Below are positions 22,351 through 32,945 of a DNA stretch of 64,000 nucleotides, piece by piece. The number at the start of each line of letters is the position of its first letter. Within the stretch, counting starts at the first letter, position 1. Under the pieces are notes generated by a model, which made no database searches, was not told where the DNA came from, and saw nothing but the letters and a program-made list of their open reading frames with translations. The stretch is from positions 62,001-126,000 of the forward strand of contig NZ_QLLK01000009.1 of assembly GCF_003259505.1 (NCBI RefSeq), read 5' to 3'. Source of the stretch: Algoriphagus yeomjeoni (GTDB lineage Bacteria; Bacteroidota; Bacteroidia; Cytophagales; Cyclobacteriaceae). The translations under genes were made by a program, and so were the position numbers.

Positions 22351-24458
22351 TGAATTTTAAACGATCCATATTGATCCGAGTACGGGTGGTGTTCATCCTC
22401 ATAGCGCTGATCTCTGCGCTAATCCCGTATAAAATCGCCAAGCTTCAAATGGCGGATGGAGACGTATGGCGTGAAAAAGCCGAAACAATCAACTTCCAAT
22501 ATCGGGAAGTGCCAGCTACTCGTGGCAATATCTACGCAGCTGATGGAAGCTTACTAGCTACCAGTTTGCCTTTTTATAGAGTTGCACTAGATCCAACTAT
22601 CGCAAAGTCTGATCGCTACAAAGCCGGAATTGATTCGCTTGCTAGAAAGCTTTCCGGATACTATAAGGATAAGTCGGCTGACTCTTATAAGAGAATGATT
22701 AATGATGCCAGACTAGACAACAAACGGTATTTGGTGCTGAACAGAAAGCAGATCGGATATCAAGGCATGCAGGAAATGTCCAATTGGCCAATTTTCAGAG
22801 AAGGAAGACTGGGAGGTGGAGTTATTTTCGAGAAAGTAGAGAAAAGATATAGACCGTTTAATTCCCTTGCCAGCCGTACAGTTGGCTTTTTGAATGAAGA
22901 CCAATATGGCGCAGGAATCGAGTACAGTTTCAATAATTACCTTCAAGGGCAGGATGGGAAAGCACTTTTTCAACGCTTAGCTGGTGGAAGCTGGAAGCCG
23001 GTCTTCGATGCAGAAGATGTGAAGCCCGAGAACGGCTACGACGTGACTACGACGCTAGATGTGAACATTCAAGATGTGGCAGAAACAGCTTTGAGACGTC
23101 AACTGACTGATCGTGATGCGGAATTTGGTTCTGTGATAGTGATGGAAGTGAAAACCGGTCAAATCAAGGCGATCACCAATTTGCAAAGAAATACGAGTGG
23201 CAATGGCTACGGTGAAAACTACAATTTTGCCATTGGAGATCAGGGAAACACAGAGCCTGGCTCAACTTTCAAATTACTTTCCATGCTTGCGCTTTTGGAA
23301 GAAAACAAGATCACGCTGGACGAAACGGTAGAAACGGGAAATGGTGCTCATAAATTCTATAACCAAACCATGCGTGATGCAAAGAATGGTGGTTACGGAA
23401 CCTTGACCATTCGTGAGGCATTTGAGAAATCTTCTAATGTTGGGATCTCAAAATTGGTAGACGAGCATTTTGGCTCCAGCCCTTCCAAATTCATGGCTTA
23501 CATTGATAAGGTTGGATTGAGAGAGCCTTTTGGTTTTCAGCTGATCGGCGAAGGCAAGCCTTTTTTCAAAAAACCTGGTGAAAAAGATTGGTATGGAACT
23601 TCGCTTCCATGGATTTCTATTGGATATGAAGTTAAGCTAAACCCACTTCATACCCTTGCCTTGTACAATGCAGTGGCGAATGGTGGAAAAATGATGAAGC
23701 CGTACATCGTGAAATCTATTTCCAAAGGAAACAGGATTGAGCAACAGTATGAGCCTGAGGTGGTTCGAAAGCAGATTGCTTCCGAGAAAAACATCAAACT
23801 TCTCCAAGAACTTTTGGAAGGTGTGGTGGTACGAGGCACAGCAAAAAATATCGCCAACACTGATTACCGAATCGCTGGCAAAACCGGTACTGCCCAGAAG
23901 TTGGTCAATGGGCAATACACGAGAGTTTATTACACCAGTTTCGCTGGTTATTTCCCTGCCGATAATCCTAAGTATTCCATGGTCGTGGTCATTGACAGTC
24001 CAAAAGGCTTTGCAGCCTATGGAGGAGATGTTTCTGCACCGGTTTTCAAAGAAATAGCAGACAAAATTTACGCACTGGATATTGAGCTGAACCCAGAAAA
24101 TCAACAAGAGATTTTTAGAGCTGAAGCTCAGGGTACGCAATTGCCTTATGTGCAGGCTGGGAAAGCGGAAGAACTTCAAGAGATATTCCAAGAATTAGGA
24201 TTGAAAGCCTCGGCAGCCAATCCAGAAGAGTGGGTGAAGACAGTTTCTCGTGAAGCGAGCGTGGAAATGAATGTCAATGACACGGACAAGTCACTTGTCC
24301 CAGATGTGTCGGGACTTCCGCTTCGTGACGCACTTTTCATTCTGGAAAACAAGGGAATGAAAGTCAACTATACAGGAAAAGGCAGAGTAAAAGGGCAGTC
24401 GATTTCGCCTGGTTCTGCCTTGACTCCAAATGCAACAATTAATCTGGTATTGGGATAA
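22350..24458 (+). CDS. ftsI: Penicillin-binding protein FtsI (PBP3-type) with PASTA domain
   Basis: This 702-residue septal transpeptidase cross-links peptidoglycan at the division site. A membrane anchor lies at about residues 6-27, then a pedestal dimerisation domain (about 55-240). The transpeptidase domain has the active-site S305-T-F-K, SSNVG and K511-T-G. One C-terminal PASTA domain (about 637-702, DKSLVPDVSGLPLRDA) is a feature shared with some Bacteroidota and Gram-positive homologues. The start is GTG, overlapping the ftsL stop by 1 nt; murE follows with no gap. Confidence 0.95.
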   Translation: MNFKRSILIRVRVVFILIALISALIPYKIAKLQMADGDVWREKAETINFQYREVPATRGNIYAADGSLLATSLPFYRVALDPTIAKSDRYKAGIDSLARKLSGYYKDKSADSYKRMINDARLDNKRYLVLNRKQIGYQGMQEMSNWPIFREGRLGGGVIFEKVEKRYRPFNSLASRTVGFLNEDQYGAGIEYSFNNYLQGQDGKALFQRLAGGSWKPVFDAEDVKPENGYDVTTTLDVNIQDVAETALRRQLTDRDAEFGSVIVMEVKTGQIKAITNLQRNTSGNGYGENYNFAIGDQGNTEPGSTFKLLSMLALLEENKITLDETVETGNGAHKFYNQTMRDAKNGGYGTLTIREAFEKSSNVGISKLVDEHFGSSPSKFMAYIDKVGLREPFGFQLIGEGKPFFKKPGEKDWYGTSLPWISIGYEVKLNPLHTLALYNAVANGGKMMKPYIVKSISKGNRIEQQYEPEVVRKQIASEKNIKLLQELLEGVVVRGTAKNIANTDYRIAGKTGTAQKLVNGQYTRVYYTSFAGYFPADNPKYSMVVVIDSPKGFAAYGGDVSAPVFKEIADKIYALDIELNPENQQEIFRAEAQGTQLPYVQAGKAEELQEIFQELGLKASAANPEEWVKTVSREASVEMNVNDTDKSLVPDVSGLPLRDALFILENKGMKVNYTGKGRVKGQSISPGSALTPNATINLVLG

Positions 24459-25922
24459 ATGAAAGTACTGAAAGACATATTATATAAAGTATCACTTACC
24501 TCTACCACTGGAGATATGGAGTTGGGGGTGAAAGATATTGTCTTTGACAGCCGTCAGGTGACTGAGGGAAGTGCTTTCGTAGCGATCAAAGGTACGCAGG
24601 TAGATGGCCATGAATTCATAGAGAAAGCTATTGGACTTGGAGCTCAGAGCGTTGTTTGTGAGCAATTGCCTGAGAAAATACTAGATGGCGTAACCTATGT
24701 GCAAGTAGTGAATTCTGCCAGAGCACTAGGCATTATGGCTAGCAATTACTTTGATAATCCTTCGGAAAGTATCAAAGTAGTCGCCATTACAGGCACGAAT
24801 GGCAAGACCACCACAGCTACGCTTTTGCATCAGCTTTTCATGCGGATGGGCTACAGCACGGGTTTGCTTTCCACTGTAGAAAATAAGATTAATGAAACTG
24901 TAATTCATGCAACTCACACTACACCCGACGCGGTAAGTGTGCAGGCTTTGCTTCGCAAAATGGTGGAGGAAGGCTGTACGCATTGCTTTATGGAAGCGAG
25001 TTCTCACGCGATTGTGCAAGAGAGAATAGCAGGACTAAAGCTTGCAGGGGCTGTTTTTACAAATATCAGCCATGACCATTTGGATTACCATGGCACGTTT
25101 GACGAGTACATAAAAGCAAAGAAGAAGTTGTTTGATGAGCTTCCTAAAGACGCTTTTGCACTGGTAAACGGAGATGATAAGCGTGGAGCAGTGATGCTTC
25201 AGAATTGCAAAGCATCACATCAGTATTTCGCACTAAAGTCTCCTGCAGAATTCAAAGCAAAAATCATATCGAATACACTTGAAGGCCTTGAGCTGGATAT
25301 CAATGGGAAATTGATCTGGTTCCGAATGATAGGTGCATTCAATGCTTACAATCTTTTGGGTGTTTTGGGCGTCACAGTTCTTTTGGGGGAAGAGGAAGAT
25401 GAAGTACTTCGTGAGCTCTCTGGCATCCGCGGAGCAAAAGGTCGATTCGATAGAATTTCCATTGCTGGCATCACCGCCATCGTCGATTACGCACATACTC
25501 CTGATGCTTTGGACAATGTGCTAAAGACTATCAACGGCGCAAGAACTGGTGGAGAGCAATTGATCACAGTGGTTGGCTGTGGCGGAAATCGTGACAAAAC
25601 CAAGCGTCCTGTGATGGCAAAAATAGCCGTTCAGGAAAGCGATAAAGCAATTCTTACTTCTGACAATCCTCGATTTGAGGAGCCGGAAGCAATACTGAAA
25701 GATATGCAGGCTGGCGTAGTTCCGTCTGAAATCAGAAAGACATTATCCATTGTGGATCGCAGAGAGGCAATTAAGACTGCTTGTATGCTTTCGCAAAAAG
25801 GAGATATCATCCTCATCGCTGGCAAAGGCCATGAGGATTATCAGGAGGTCAAAGGGGTGAAGCATCACTTTGATGATACTGAAGTAGTAACCGAGTTTTT
25901 ACAACAATTGACACAGCGCTGA
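24459..25922 (+). CDS. murE: UDP-MurNAc-tripeptide synthetase MurE
   Basis: The 487-residue Mur ligase adds the third residue of the stem peptide. The ATP-binding loop is [12 protein letters not shown] (about residue 113-124). The amino-acid specificity motif DNPR (SDNPRFEEP, about 406) indicates meso-diaminopimelate as substrate rather than lysine. YAHTPDAL and GKGHEDYQ are other family landmarks. It begins directly after the ftsI stop codon and is followed by mraY after 1 nt. Confidence 0.96.
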   Translation: MKVLKDILYKVSLTSTTGDMELGVKDIVFDSRQVTEGSAFVAIKGTQVDGHEFIEKAIGLGAQSVVCEQLPEKILDGVTYVQVVNSARALGIMASNYFDNPSESIKVVAITGTNGKTTTATLLHQLFMRMGYSTGLLSTVENKINETVIHATHTTPDAVSVQALLRKMVEEGCTHCFMEASSHAIVQERIAGLKLAGAVFTNISHDHLDYHGTFDEYIKAKKKLFDELPKDAFALVNGDDKRGAVMLQNCKASHQYFALKSPAEFKAKIISNTLEGLELDINGKLIWFRMIGAFNAYNLLGVLGVTVLLGEEEDEVLRELSGIRGAKGRFDRISIAGITAIVDYAHTPDALDNVLKTINGARTGGEQLITVVGCGGNRDKTKRPVMAKIAVQESDKAILTSDNPRFEEPEAILKDMQAGVVPSEIRKTLSIVDRREAIKTACMLSQKGDIILIAGKGHEDYQEVKGVKHHFDDTEVVTEFLQQLTQR

Positions 25923-25923
25923 G

Positions 25924-27135
25924 ATGTTATATCCACTTTTTGATTATTTGGACAAAGTACTTGATATCCCGGGGACAGGGGTGTTTCGATATATCTCGTT
26001 CCGAGCCGGTATGGCATCGCTTTTTTCATTGATCATTACCATATCTTTTGGCCACAAAATCATCGCTTGGATCCGGAATAAACAGATCGGTGAGACGGTA
26101 AGAGATTTAGGTTTGGAAGGGCAGCAGGAGAAGAAAGGTACGCCTACTATGGGTGGCTTGATGATCATGGCGGCCATTTTGATCCCGACTTTGCTTTTCG
26201 CAGATCTGAACAATATCTATATCATCCTTTTGCTCATCACCACAGTTTGGCTTGGAGGGATTGGTTTTGTGGATGATTACATCAAAGTTTTCAAGAAAAA
26301 CAAGGAAGGACTTGCCGGAAGATTTAAAATCATCGGTCAGATCGGAATCGGAATTATCGTAGGTTCCACGCTTTATTTCAACGAAAGTGTAGTTATCCGT
26401 GAATTCCCTAATTCTGTTTCTATAGAGGAAGGTGTGGTAGAAACCTCGGTTTATAGAGATGTCAAAGTTGCTAAAACCACCATTCCATTTACCAAAAACA
26501 ATGAGTTGAATTACGAGACTTTGCTGGGCTTTATGGGCGAAGCGATGACTCCAATTCTATACATTTTCGTGGTGACGTTCATTATCACGGCTGTTTCAAA
26601 TGGTGCAAATATCACCGATGGAATTGATGGGCTTGCGGCGGGAACCTCCGCCATTATCGGCTTGACGATTGCGATTTTTGCATACATCAGCGGTAACGCC
26701 ATTTTCTCTTCTTACCTCAATGTCATGTACATCCCCAACTCGGGCGAGCTCGTGATTTTTGCTGCGGCATTCATTGGTGCCTGTGTGGGATTTCTTTGGT
26801 ATAACGCCTATCCGGCCCAGGTTTTTATGGGCGATACAGGCAGCTTGATGCTTGGAGGAGTGATTGCGGTTTTGGCTTTGACGCTTCGCAAAGAATTACT
26901 TATTCCAGTAATGTGCGGAGTCTTTGTAATTGAAAATGTCAGTGTGATGCTCCAAGTGGGCTACTTCAAATACACTAAGAAAAAATACAGGGAAGGCAGA
27001 AGGATTTTCCTGATGTCTCCACTTCATCATCATTACCAAAAGAAAAATATACCTGAAGCCAAGATCGTAACCCGATTCTGGATTGTAGGGATTCTTTTGG
27101 CAGTGATCACTTTGGCAACACTAAAACTTAGATAA
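25924..27135 (+). CDS. mraY: Phospho-MurNAc-pentapeptide transferase MraY
   Basis: An integral membrane enzyme of 403 residues that makes lipid I from UDP-MurNAc-pentapeptide and undecaprenyl phosphate. About ten membrane helices are visible. Catalytic landmarks are [12 protein letters not shown] (about 115-126), [12 protein letters not shown] (about 228-239), [12 protein letters not shown] and the histidine cluster [11 protein letters not shown]. It is about 40 residues longer than the E. coli enzyme because of a loop (about 155-195), usual in Bacteroidota. It lies between murE and murD in the cluster. Confidence 0.96.
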   Translation: MLYPLFDYLDKVLDIPGTGVFRYISFRAGMASLFSLIITISFGHKIIAWIRNKQIGETVRDLGLEGQQEKKGTPTMGGLMIMAAILIPTLLFADLNNIYIILLLITTVWLGGIGFVDDYIKVFKKNKEGLAGRFKIIGQIGIGIIVGSTLYFNESVVIREFPNSVSIEEGVVETSVYRDVKVAKTTIPFTKNNELNYETLLGFMGEAMTPILYIFVVTFIITAVSNGANITDGIDGLAAGTSAIIGLTIAIFAYISGNAIFSSYLNVMYIPNSGELVIFAAAFIGACVGFLWYNAYPAQVFMGDTGSLMLGGVIAVLALTLRKELLIPVMCGVFVIENVSVMLQVGYFKYTKKKYREGRRIFLMSPLHHHYQKKNIPEAKIVTRFWIVGILLAVITLATLKLR

Positions 27136-27140
27136 TAAAT

Positions 27141-28493
27141 ATGAACAGAATAGTCGTTCTGGGTGCAGGAGAAAGCGGAGTGGGAGCAGCAATGCTTGCC
27201 AAGCAGAATGGCTATGTCGTTTTTGTATCGGATGCTGGGCAGATTTCTCCCGCTAGAAAGGAAGAAATGGAGCGATTGGAAATTCCATATGAAGAAGGCA
27301 AACATTCCGAAGTTAAAGTGTTGAGTGCCGACTTGATCATTAAGAGTCCTGGGATTTCTCCAAAAACAGAAATCGTAGCTAGGGCATTGATCATTGGGAT
27401 TCCAATTATCGATGAATTGGAATTTGCCTTCGGTTATTCCAAAGGAAAGGTGATTGCGATTACTGGAACCAATGGAAAGACTACCACGACTTTGCTTACT
27501 TACCATCTAATGAAAGAAGCGGGTTTGGATGTTGGACTAGCTGGAAATGTAGGTAAAAGCTGGGCTGGCCAACTACTTGAAGGAGATCATGACTATTGGG
27601 TGATCGAGTGCAGTAGCTTTCAAATAGACGGTTTCCAGACTTTCAAGCCTAGCATTGCGATTCTGACCAATATCACGCCTGATCACTTGGATCGCTACGA
27701 TTATCAGATTGACAAGTACATGGATTCCAAGTTTGGGATCTTCAAAAATATGACTTCAGCTGATCAAGCCATTTTCTTTGCAGAAGACTATTTGACTTTG
27801 GAAGGATTGAAGACCAAAACAATTCCTGCAACCCAAAACTGGATTTCACTCGAGCAAGCGCAGCAAAGTGGAGGCTATTTAACCAGACTCACGCTTGAGA
27901 TGAAAATAGCAGGGAAATCAGCTCAAATTCCGATGGATTCTCTTTCCATAAAAGGGAAGCATAATGTGTTAAATGCACTTTGCGCAGGAACTGCAGCGCT
28001 TTGCGCCGGGGTAACCGAATCTCAGATGATCGCAGGTTATCAAACCTTCAAAAACGCGCCGCATCGAATGGAGGAAGTCAGAGAAGTCGACGGCGTGAAA
28101 TTCATCAATGACAGCAAAGGGACTAATGTGGAAGCTACTGCTTATGCCTTGGCAAGCTATGAGAATCCTTTGATTTGGATCGCTGGTGGGGTGGATAAGG
28201 GTAACGAATATTCTGTCCTCAAGCCTTTGGTAAATGAAAAAGTGAAGTCGCTGATTTGCTTGGGCAAGGACAATGATAAACTAAAAACAGCTTTTGCTGG
28301 AGATATAGCTGATATCCGCGAAACTCAGGATATCCGGGAAGCAGTGAGTTGGGGCCAAGAACTAGGCAAGCCTGGAGATATTGTATTGCTATCGCCTGCA
28401 TGTGCAAGTTTTGACCTATTCAAAAATTATGAAGACCGCGGAAATCAATTCCGCGCGGCAGTAGAAAACCTTAAACCCAAAGCCATCTCATGA
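27141..28493 (+). CDS. murD: UDP-N-acetylmuramoylalanine-D-glutamate ligase MurD
   Basis: The 450-residue cytoplasmic Mur ligase adds D-glutamate to UDP-MurNAc-L-Ala. The N-terminal Rossmann part starts IVVLGAGESGVGAAMLA. The ATP loop is [17 protein letters not shown] (about 109-125). Middle and C-terminal domains hold NITPDHLDRY, GKHNVLNALCA and INDSKGTNVEAT. It starts 5 nt after mraY and overlaps ftsW by 4 nt. Confidence 0.96.
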   Translation: MNRIVVLGAGESGVGAAMLAKQNGYVVFVSDAGQISPARKEEMERLEIPYEEGKHSEVKVLSADLIIKSPGISPKTEIVARALIIGIPIIDELEFAFGYSKGKVIAITGTNGKTTTTLLTYHLMKEAGLDVGLAGNVGKSWAGQLLEGDHDYWVIECSSFQIDGFQTFKPSIAILTNITPDHLDRYDYQIDKYMDSKFGIFKNMTSADQAIFFAEDYLTLEGLKTKTIPATQNWISLEQAQQSGGYLTRLTLEMKIAGKSAQIPMDSLSIKGKHNVLNALCAGTAALCAGVTESQMIAGYQTFKNAPHRMEEVREVDGVKFINDSKGTNVEATAYALASYENPLIWIAGGVDKGNEYSVLKPLVNEKVKSLICLGKDNDKLKTAFAGDIADIRETQDIREAVSWGQELGKPGDIVLLSPACASFDLFKNYEDRGNQFRAAVENLKPKAIS

Positions 28494-29659
28494 GTGAATT
28501 TAAAGCATGGATAGATAGGAATTTCAAAGGCGACCCGATCATTTGGGGCATTGTCATTCTATTGTCGCTTTTCAGTATTCTGGTAGTGTATTCCGCTACG
28601 GGCTCTTTGGCGTATAAATATGCTGGTGGAAATACTGAGATCTACCTAATCAGACATTCCATGTTGATTTTCGTGTCGCTGGTGGTGATGTGGTTTGCCC
28701 ATAAAATTCCTTACAGAAAGTATGCAGTTTATGCTCGATTGGGAGTGATTATATCTATCCCACTTTTGCTGGTGACTTATTTGTTTGGTTCCAATATCAA
28801 CGAGGCAAATCGCTGGATTACCATCCCGGTAATCAACCAAGCATTTCAGCCTTCAGATTTGGCAAAATTGGCCTTGATAGCTTCGATTGCGGGTATGCTT
28901 GCAAGACGTCAAAATAATATCAAGGACTTTAAGAGCACTTTCGTGCCTATCATTATTGCGATAGGATTGATCAGTGGATTGATCGCTATGGCGAATTTCT
29001 CAACGGCAATTCTTCTATTGATTACTTGCCTGCTCATCATGTTCATAGGGCGAGTTCCTGTGAAATATTTAGCAATGGTGTTAATGGTTGGCGCATTAGG
29101 ATTGACAGCTGCTGGATTCATAGGACAAAGAGGAGCAACTCTTGTATCCCGGGTTGAAGACTTTATGAACAAGGATGAAATCCCATTCCAGGCCGAGCAA
29201 TCTTACATCGCAATCGCAACTGGAGGAATAGGAGGAAAAGGCCCAGGAAATTCTGAGCAGAGAAACTCGCTTCCGCATCCTTACTCGGATTTTATCTATG
29301 CCATCATCATCGAGGAATATGGTCTGATCGGAGGATTCTCCGTGCTATTCCTATACCTCGCCTTGCTTTACCGAGGCATGCGTATCGTGGCAAATTCAAA
29401 TAAAGCATTTGGTGGATTGCTATCTGCGGGATTGAGTTTCGCATTGGTGATCCAAGCCTTAGTGAATATGGCTGTGGCCGTTGGCTTGGGTCCGATAACA
29501 GGCTTGCCACTTCCACTACTAAGTATGGGGGGGACCTCTTTGGTTTTCACCGGGATATCGCTGGGAATTATTCTCTCGGTTAGTCGCGGAGATCACCAAG
29601 ATGAATCGCAGACAAGCAGCCCCACAATTGGAAATAGATCTAGACTTAAAACCGCATAA
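28490..29659 (+). CDS. ftsW: Septal peptidoglycan glycosyltransferase FtsW
   Basis: A 389-residue SEDS-family membrane protein with about ten helices that polymerises lipid II at the septum with FtsI. Signature regions are NEANRWITIP (about 103-112), the loop GGKGPGNSEQRNSLPHPYSD (about 248-267) containing the conserved catalytic Asp, and PITGLPLPLLSMGGTSL. It overlaps the end of murD by 4 nt. murG follows with an unusual gap that lacks a normal start codon. Confidence 0.96.
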   Translation: MSEFKAWIDRNFKGDPIIWGIVILLSLFSILVVYSATGSLAYKYAGGNTEIYLIRHSMLIFVSLVVMWFAHKIPYRKYAVYARLGVIISIPLLLVTYLFGSNINEANRWITIPVINQAFQPSDLAKLALIASIAGMLARRQNNIKDFKSTFVPIIIAIGLISGLIAMANFSTAILLLITCLLIMFIGRVPVKYLAMVLMVGALGLTAAGFIGQRGATLVSRVEDFMNKDEIPFQAEQSYIAIATGGIGGKGPGNSEQRNSLPHPYSDFIYAIIIEEYGLIGGFSVLFLYLALLYRGMRIVANSNKAFGGLLSAGLSFALVIQALVNMAVAVGLGPITGLPLPLLSMGGTSLVFTGISLGIILSVSRGDHQDESQTSSPTIGNRSRLKTA

Positions 29660-29661
29660 TT

Positions 29662-30771
29662 ATTAACGCACAGCGCACATATCGCATTTTGATCAGTGGT
29701 GGAGGTACCGGAGGACATATCTATCCGGCTATCGCTATTGCCCATGCCTGGAAGGAAAAGCATCCGGCCAGCGAGATCTTATTTGTGGGTGCTTTGGGCA
29801 AAATGGAAATGCAAAAAGTACCAGAAGCCGGATACAAGATCAAAGGTCTTCCGGTGGCTGGATTGCAAAGAAGCTTGTCTCTGGAAAATCTAAAGTTTCC
29901 TTTCAAATTATTGAAAAGCCTGACCCAAGCTTCGAAAATCATTAAGGATTTCAATCCAGATGCGGTAGTAGGAGTCGGAGGCTATGCAAGTGGTCCGGTG
30001 CTTTATGCTGCGCAAAGGAAAGGAATACCAACGCTGGTTCAAGAGCAAAACTCTTATGCCGGTTTGACTAATAAAATTTTGGCCAAGCGAGCAAAGAAGA
30101 TCTGTGTGGCTTATCCTGAAATGGATCGCTTTTTCCCAGCTGACAGAATTGCCTACACAGGTAATCCAGTTCGCAAGGATATCCTGGATTTATCTGGAAA
30201 AAGAGAGAAAGCAATTGCCCATTTCGGACTTGATACTGATAAAAAAACAATCCTTGTTTTGGGAGGCTCACTTGGAGCTAGAACACTGAATAACGCGGTA
30301 CTCGCCGATATGCAAAAGCTGGAGGCTGAGGGCTATCAGTTGCTATGGCAGTGCGGTAAGTTTTATTTCCAGGAAATGAAATCCAAGCTGGCTGAGTCAG
30401 GATTGAAGAATATTCACCTGAATGAATTTATACGCGAGATGGATTTGGCTTATGCGGCGGCTGATGTGATTGTGTCGAGAGCTGGCGCATTGTCAGTTTC
30501 TGAGCTTTCTCTCGTGGGCAAACCGGTGATTTTCATCCCATCTCCAAATGTGGCTGAGGATCATCAGACCAAAAATGCCATGGCTTATGTAAGCCACGAT
30601 GCCGCATTGCTTTTGAGAGATTCAGAAGCCGTAGGCGCTTTGGAACAAAAAGTAACGGAGCTAATGAAGGACACTCAACTGTCTGAGTCATTAGGGAAAA
30701 ATATAAAGAATCTGGCTAAGCCGAATGCGGCCAACGCCATAGTGGAGGAAGTAGAACTATTGATTGCATGA
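29662..30771 (+). CDS. murG: MurG glycosyltransferase, start codon uncertain (probable ATT)
   Basis: MurG transfers GlcNAc from UDP-GlcNAc to lipid I, making lipid II at the inner membrane face. The product has the G-loop ISGGGTGGHIYPAIAIAHAW, a second loop LGGSLGARTLN and the donor site REMDLAYAAADVIVSRAGALS. The frame is open only from 29650 and encodes NRIIINAQRTYRILISGGG. The family-typical first strand YRILISGGG therefore has no ATG or GTG before it. The only standard-type start is TTG at 29689, which would cut off that strand. I give the ATT at 29662 (Ile-Asn-Ala-Gln-Arg) as the more likely start. The end overlaps murC by 4 nt. Confidence 0.9.
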   Translation: MNAQRTYRILISGGGTGGHIYPAIAIAHAWKEKHPASEILFVGALGKMEMQKVPEAGYKIKGLPVAGLQRSLSLENLKFPFKLLKSLTQASKIIKDFNPDAVVGVGGYASGPVLYAAQRKGIPTLVQEQNSYAGLTNKILAKRAKKICVAYPEMDRFFPADRIAYTGNPVRKDILDLSGKREKAIAHFGLDTDKKTILVLGGSLGARTLNNAVLADMQKLEAEGYQLLWQCGKFYFQEMKSKLAESGLKNIHLNEFIREMDLAYAAADVIVSRAGALSVSELSLVGKPVIFIPSPNVAEDHQTKNAMAYVSHDAALLLRDSEAVGALEQKVTELMKDTQLSESLGKNIKNLAKPNAANAIVEEVELLIA

Positions 30772-32180
30772 GTTTCGAAGGAATAAATAGCGTCCATTTG
30801 CTCGGTATCGGTGGCATAGGCATGAGCGCCTTGGCTCGCTGGTTTCGCCATGAAGGATATGCTGTGTCCGGCTATGACCGTACACCTTCGCCGCTGACCG
30901 ATGAGCTGATCACTGAAGGGATGCAAATTTCTTTCGATGACAAACAAGAAACTATCCCGAGTTCAGTTACAGGAAATCCTGAGAAATCACTGATTATTTG
31001 GACTCCTGCTATGCCGAAGGAAAGTGCTCAGTTAAATTTCTTCAGAGATCATGGCTTCCAAATCAAGAAAAGATCTGAGGTGCTAGGTATAGTAACGAAT
31101 AAGTACTACACCATCGCAGTAGCTGGGACACATGGCAAGACAACCACTTCTTCCATGATCGCTCACATGCTGAAATCTGCAAAGAAACCTGTGGTGGCTT
31201 TCCTTGGCGGAATCACTCAAAACTACCAGAGCAACTTGATTTTGGGAGGCAAAAAGTCTAAAGAACCCACATTAGTAGTAGTGGAAGCAGATGAGTTTGA
31301 CCGCTCATTTCTAAGACTTCATCCAAATGAAATAGTGCTGACAAGTGCCGATCCAGATCACTTGGATATTTATGGAGACGAGCAGCACATCTTAGACGGA
31401 TTCCTTGAGTTTGTCAATCTGGTGGATAAAAAAGGAAGACTTTACATACAGCAGCAGGCTGGGCAAAGACTTGGAGAAGGCAAACTTCCAAAAGTTGCTA
31501 CCCGAGAATATGGGTTAAGATCTTCAGGGATTAGTGCTGAGAATATTCAGGCAAGACCAGGGTCATTTGTATTTGATTATGTGGATGGCAAAAATGAAAT
31601 CAAGGGTTTAGAGTTGTTCATCCCAGGATTTCATAACGTGGAAAATGCCTTGGCTGCTATTGCAATTGCCTTGGATCATCAGATATCTGAGGAGCAAATC
31701 AGAAAAGGAATTAGCTCTTTCAAAGGAGTAAAGAGAAGATTTGAAATTCATGTAAATGAAGGAAATCAGGTCTTCATCGATGACTATGCGCATCATCCTG
31801 AGGAGATCAGAGCATGCTTGAGTTCTGTTCGTGCGATGTTTCCAGCTAAAAAGCTGACAGTGATTTTCCAACCTCACTTGTTTTCCCGCACGAGAGATTT
31901 TGCCGAAGGCTTCTCCGAAAGTCTATCCTTAGCGGACTCAGTGATTTTGTTGGATATCTATCCAGCTAGGGAGCTTCCAATTAAGGGAATTACCTCTGCT
32001 ATGCTTCTTGAAGGCATTAATACAGGCCATAAAGAATTGGTGTCCAAAGAGAATTTGATAAGCCATTTGGATCAGACTTCTCCGGAAGTTTTGGTGACAC
32101 TGGGAGCTGGCGATATCGATCGTCTGGTGCCAGAAATAGCATCATGGATGAAAGAAGGACTTAACCGATACTCATTATGA
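30768..32180 (+). CDS. murC: UDP-N-acetylmuramate-L-alanine ligase MurC
   Basis: The 470-residue ligase adds L-alanine, the first stem-peptide residue. It begins with the Rossmann motif HLLGIGGIGMSALARWF. The ATP loop is AGTHGKTTTSSMIAHML (about 122-138). EADEFDRSFL, HNVENALAAIAIA and IDDYAHHPEEIRA are also present; the THGKTT form of the loop and the DYAHHPEE motif mark MurC among Mur ligases. It overlaps both murG and ftsQ by 4 nt. Confidence 0.96.
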   Translation: MSFEGINSVHLLGIGGIGMSALARWFRHEGYAVSGYDRTPSPLTDELITEGMQISFDDKQETIPSSVTGNPEKSLIIWTPAMPKESAQLNFFRDHGFQIKKRSEVLGIVTNKYYTIAVAGTHGKTTTSSMIAHMLKSAKKPVVAFLGGITQNYQSNLILGGKKSKEPTLVVVEADEFDRSFLRLHPNEIVLTSADPDHLDIYGDEQHILDGFLEFVNLVDKKGRLYIQQQAGQRLGEGKLPKVATREYGLRSSGISAENIQARPGSFVFDYVDGKNEIKGLELFIPGFHNVENALAAIAIALDHQISEEQIRKGISSFKGVKRRFEIHVNEGNQVFIDDYAHHPEEIRACLSSVRAMFPAKKLTVIFQPHLFSRTRDFAEGFSESLSLADSVILLDIYPARELPIKGITSAMLLEGINTGHKELVSKENLISHLDQTSPEVLVTLGAGDIDRLVPEIASWMKEGLNRYSL

Positions 32181-32935
32181 AGAAGGCCAAAATAAAGAAA
32201 GTGCTTGCTTTTGTAGTGCTCACATTGGTGCTGGTAGGGTTTATTGGTTTTGTGGAAAAGCAAACCCTCTATAAAACCTTCCAAGGGACTGAGATTGACA
32301 TTGAAGGAGTAAGTGAAGTCTATTTCGTGGAAGATGCTGAGATCGCCAAGATCCTCAGTGAAGCCTTTCCAGACTTGAAAGCTGGGTTGATGCTGGAAGA
32401 AGTTCCGATGAAGGCAATCGAAGCTAGACTACTGGGGCATCCATTTGTGAAGTCGGCTGAGGCGATGCTGGGGCAGAAAGGCATTTTGAATTTGAAAATC
32501 AGTCAGCATCAGCCGATTGCAAGAATTGCGCAGCCTTTAGGTGCAGATGGATATATCACCACGGAAGGGAAAGTCATTCCTACCTCGACTTCATACACCA
32601 GCCGAGTGCTGATTTTGGAAGGAGAATATGCTGAAAAGCTGATGGACAAAGGCGAAATCAATACGGATATGCCTGAGTTGATGGACTTGATCACATTCAT
32701 CACGGAAGATGAGTTTTGGAATGCTCAAATCACCGAAGTGGAATTGAATTCCAGAGATGATATCCGCCTTTATCAGCAGGTTGGGAGACAAATCATCGAG
32801 TTCGGAGATGCACATGACATAGTAAATAAGTTTGACCGGATATCGGTCTTTTATAAGGAAATATTGCCTCGCAAGGGGTGGAGTGCTTACAACCGTGTAA
32901 GCGTGAAGTTTAAGGATCAAATCGTCTGTGAATAA
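32177..32935 (+). CDS. ftsQ: FtsQ/DivIB-like cell division protein
   Basis: A 252-residue single-pass membrane protein: basic cytoplasmic N-terminus, transmembrane helix at about 10-28 (VLAFVVLTLVLVGFIGF), then a POTRA-like domain (about 37-105) and an FtsQ domain (about 110-250). Homologues in Bacteroidota are poorly conserved, but the position between murC and ftsA is diagnostic. FtsQ links early divisome parts with FtsL and FtsB. It overlaps murC by 4 nt. Confidence 0.9.
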   Translation: MKKAKIKKVLAFVVLTLVLVGFIGFVEKQTLYKTFQGTEIDIEGVSEVYFVEDAEIAKILSEAFPDLKAGLMLEEVPMKAIEARLLGHPFVKSAEAMLGQKGILNLKISQHQPIARIAQPLGADGYITTEGKVIPTSTSYTSRVLILEGEYAEKLMDKGEINTDMPELMDLITFITEDEFWNAQITEVELNSRDDIRLYQQVGRQIIEFGDAHDIVNKFDRISVFYKEILPRKGWSAYNRVSVKFKDQIVCE

Positions 32936-32945
32936 TAGCTTGGAT

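Noticed and set aside
29689..30771. TTG at 29689 as the simple start of murG
   Set aside because: It would cut off the first strand of the fold (YRILI), which is encoded in frame just upstream; kept only as an alternative.
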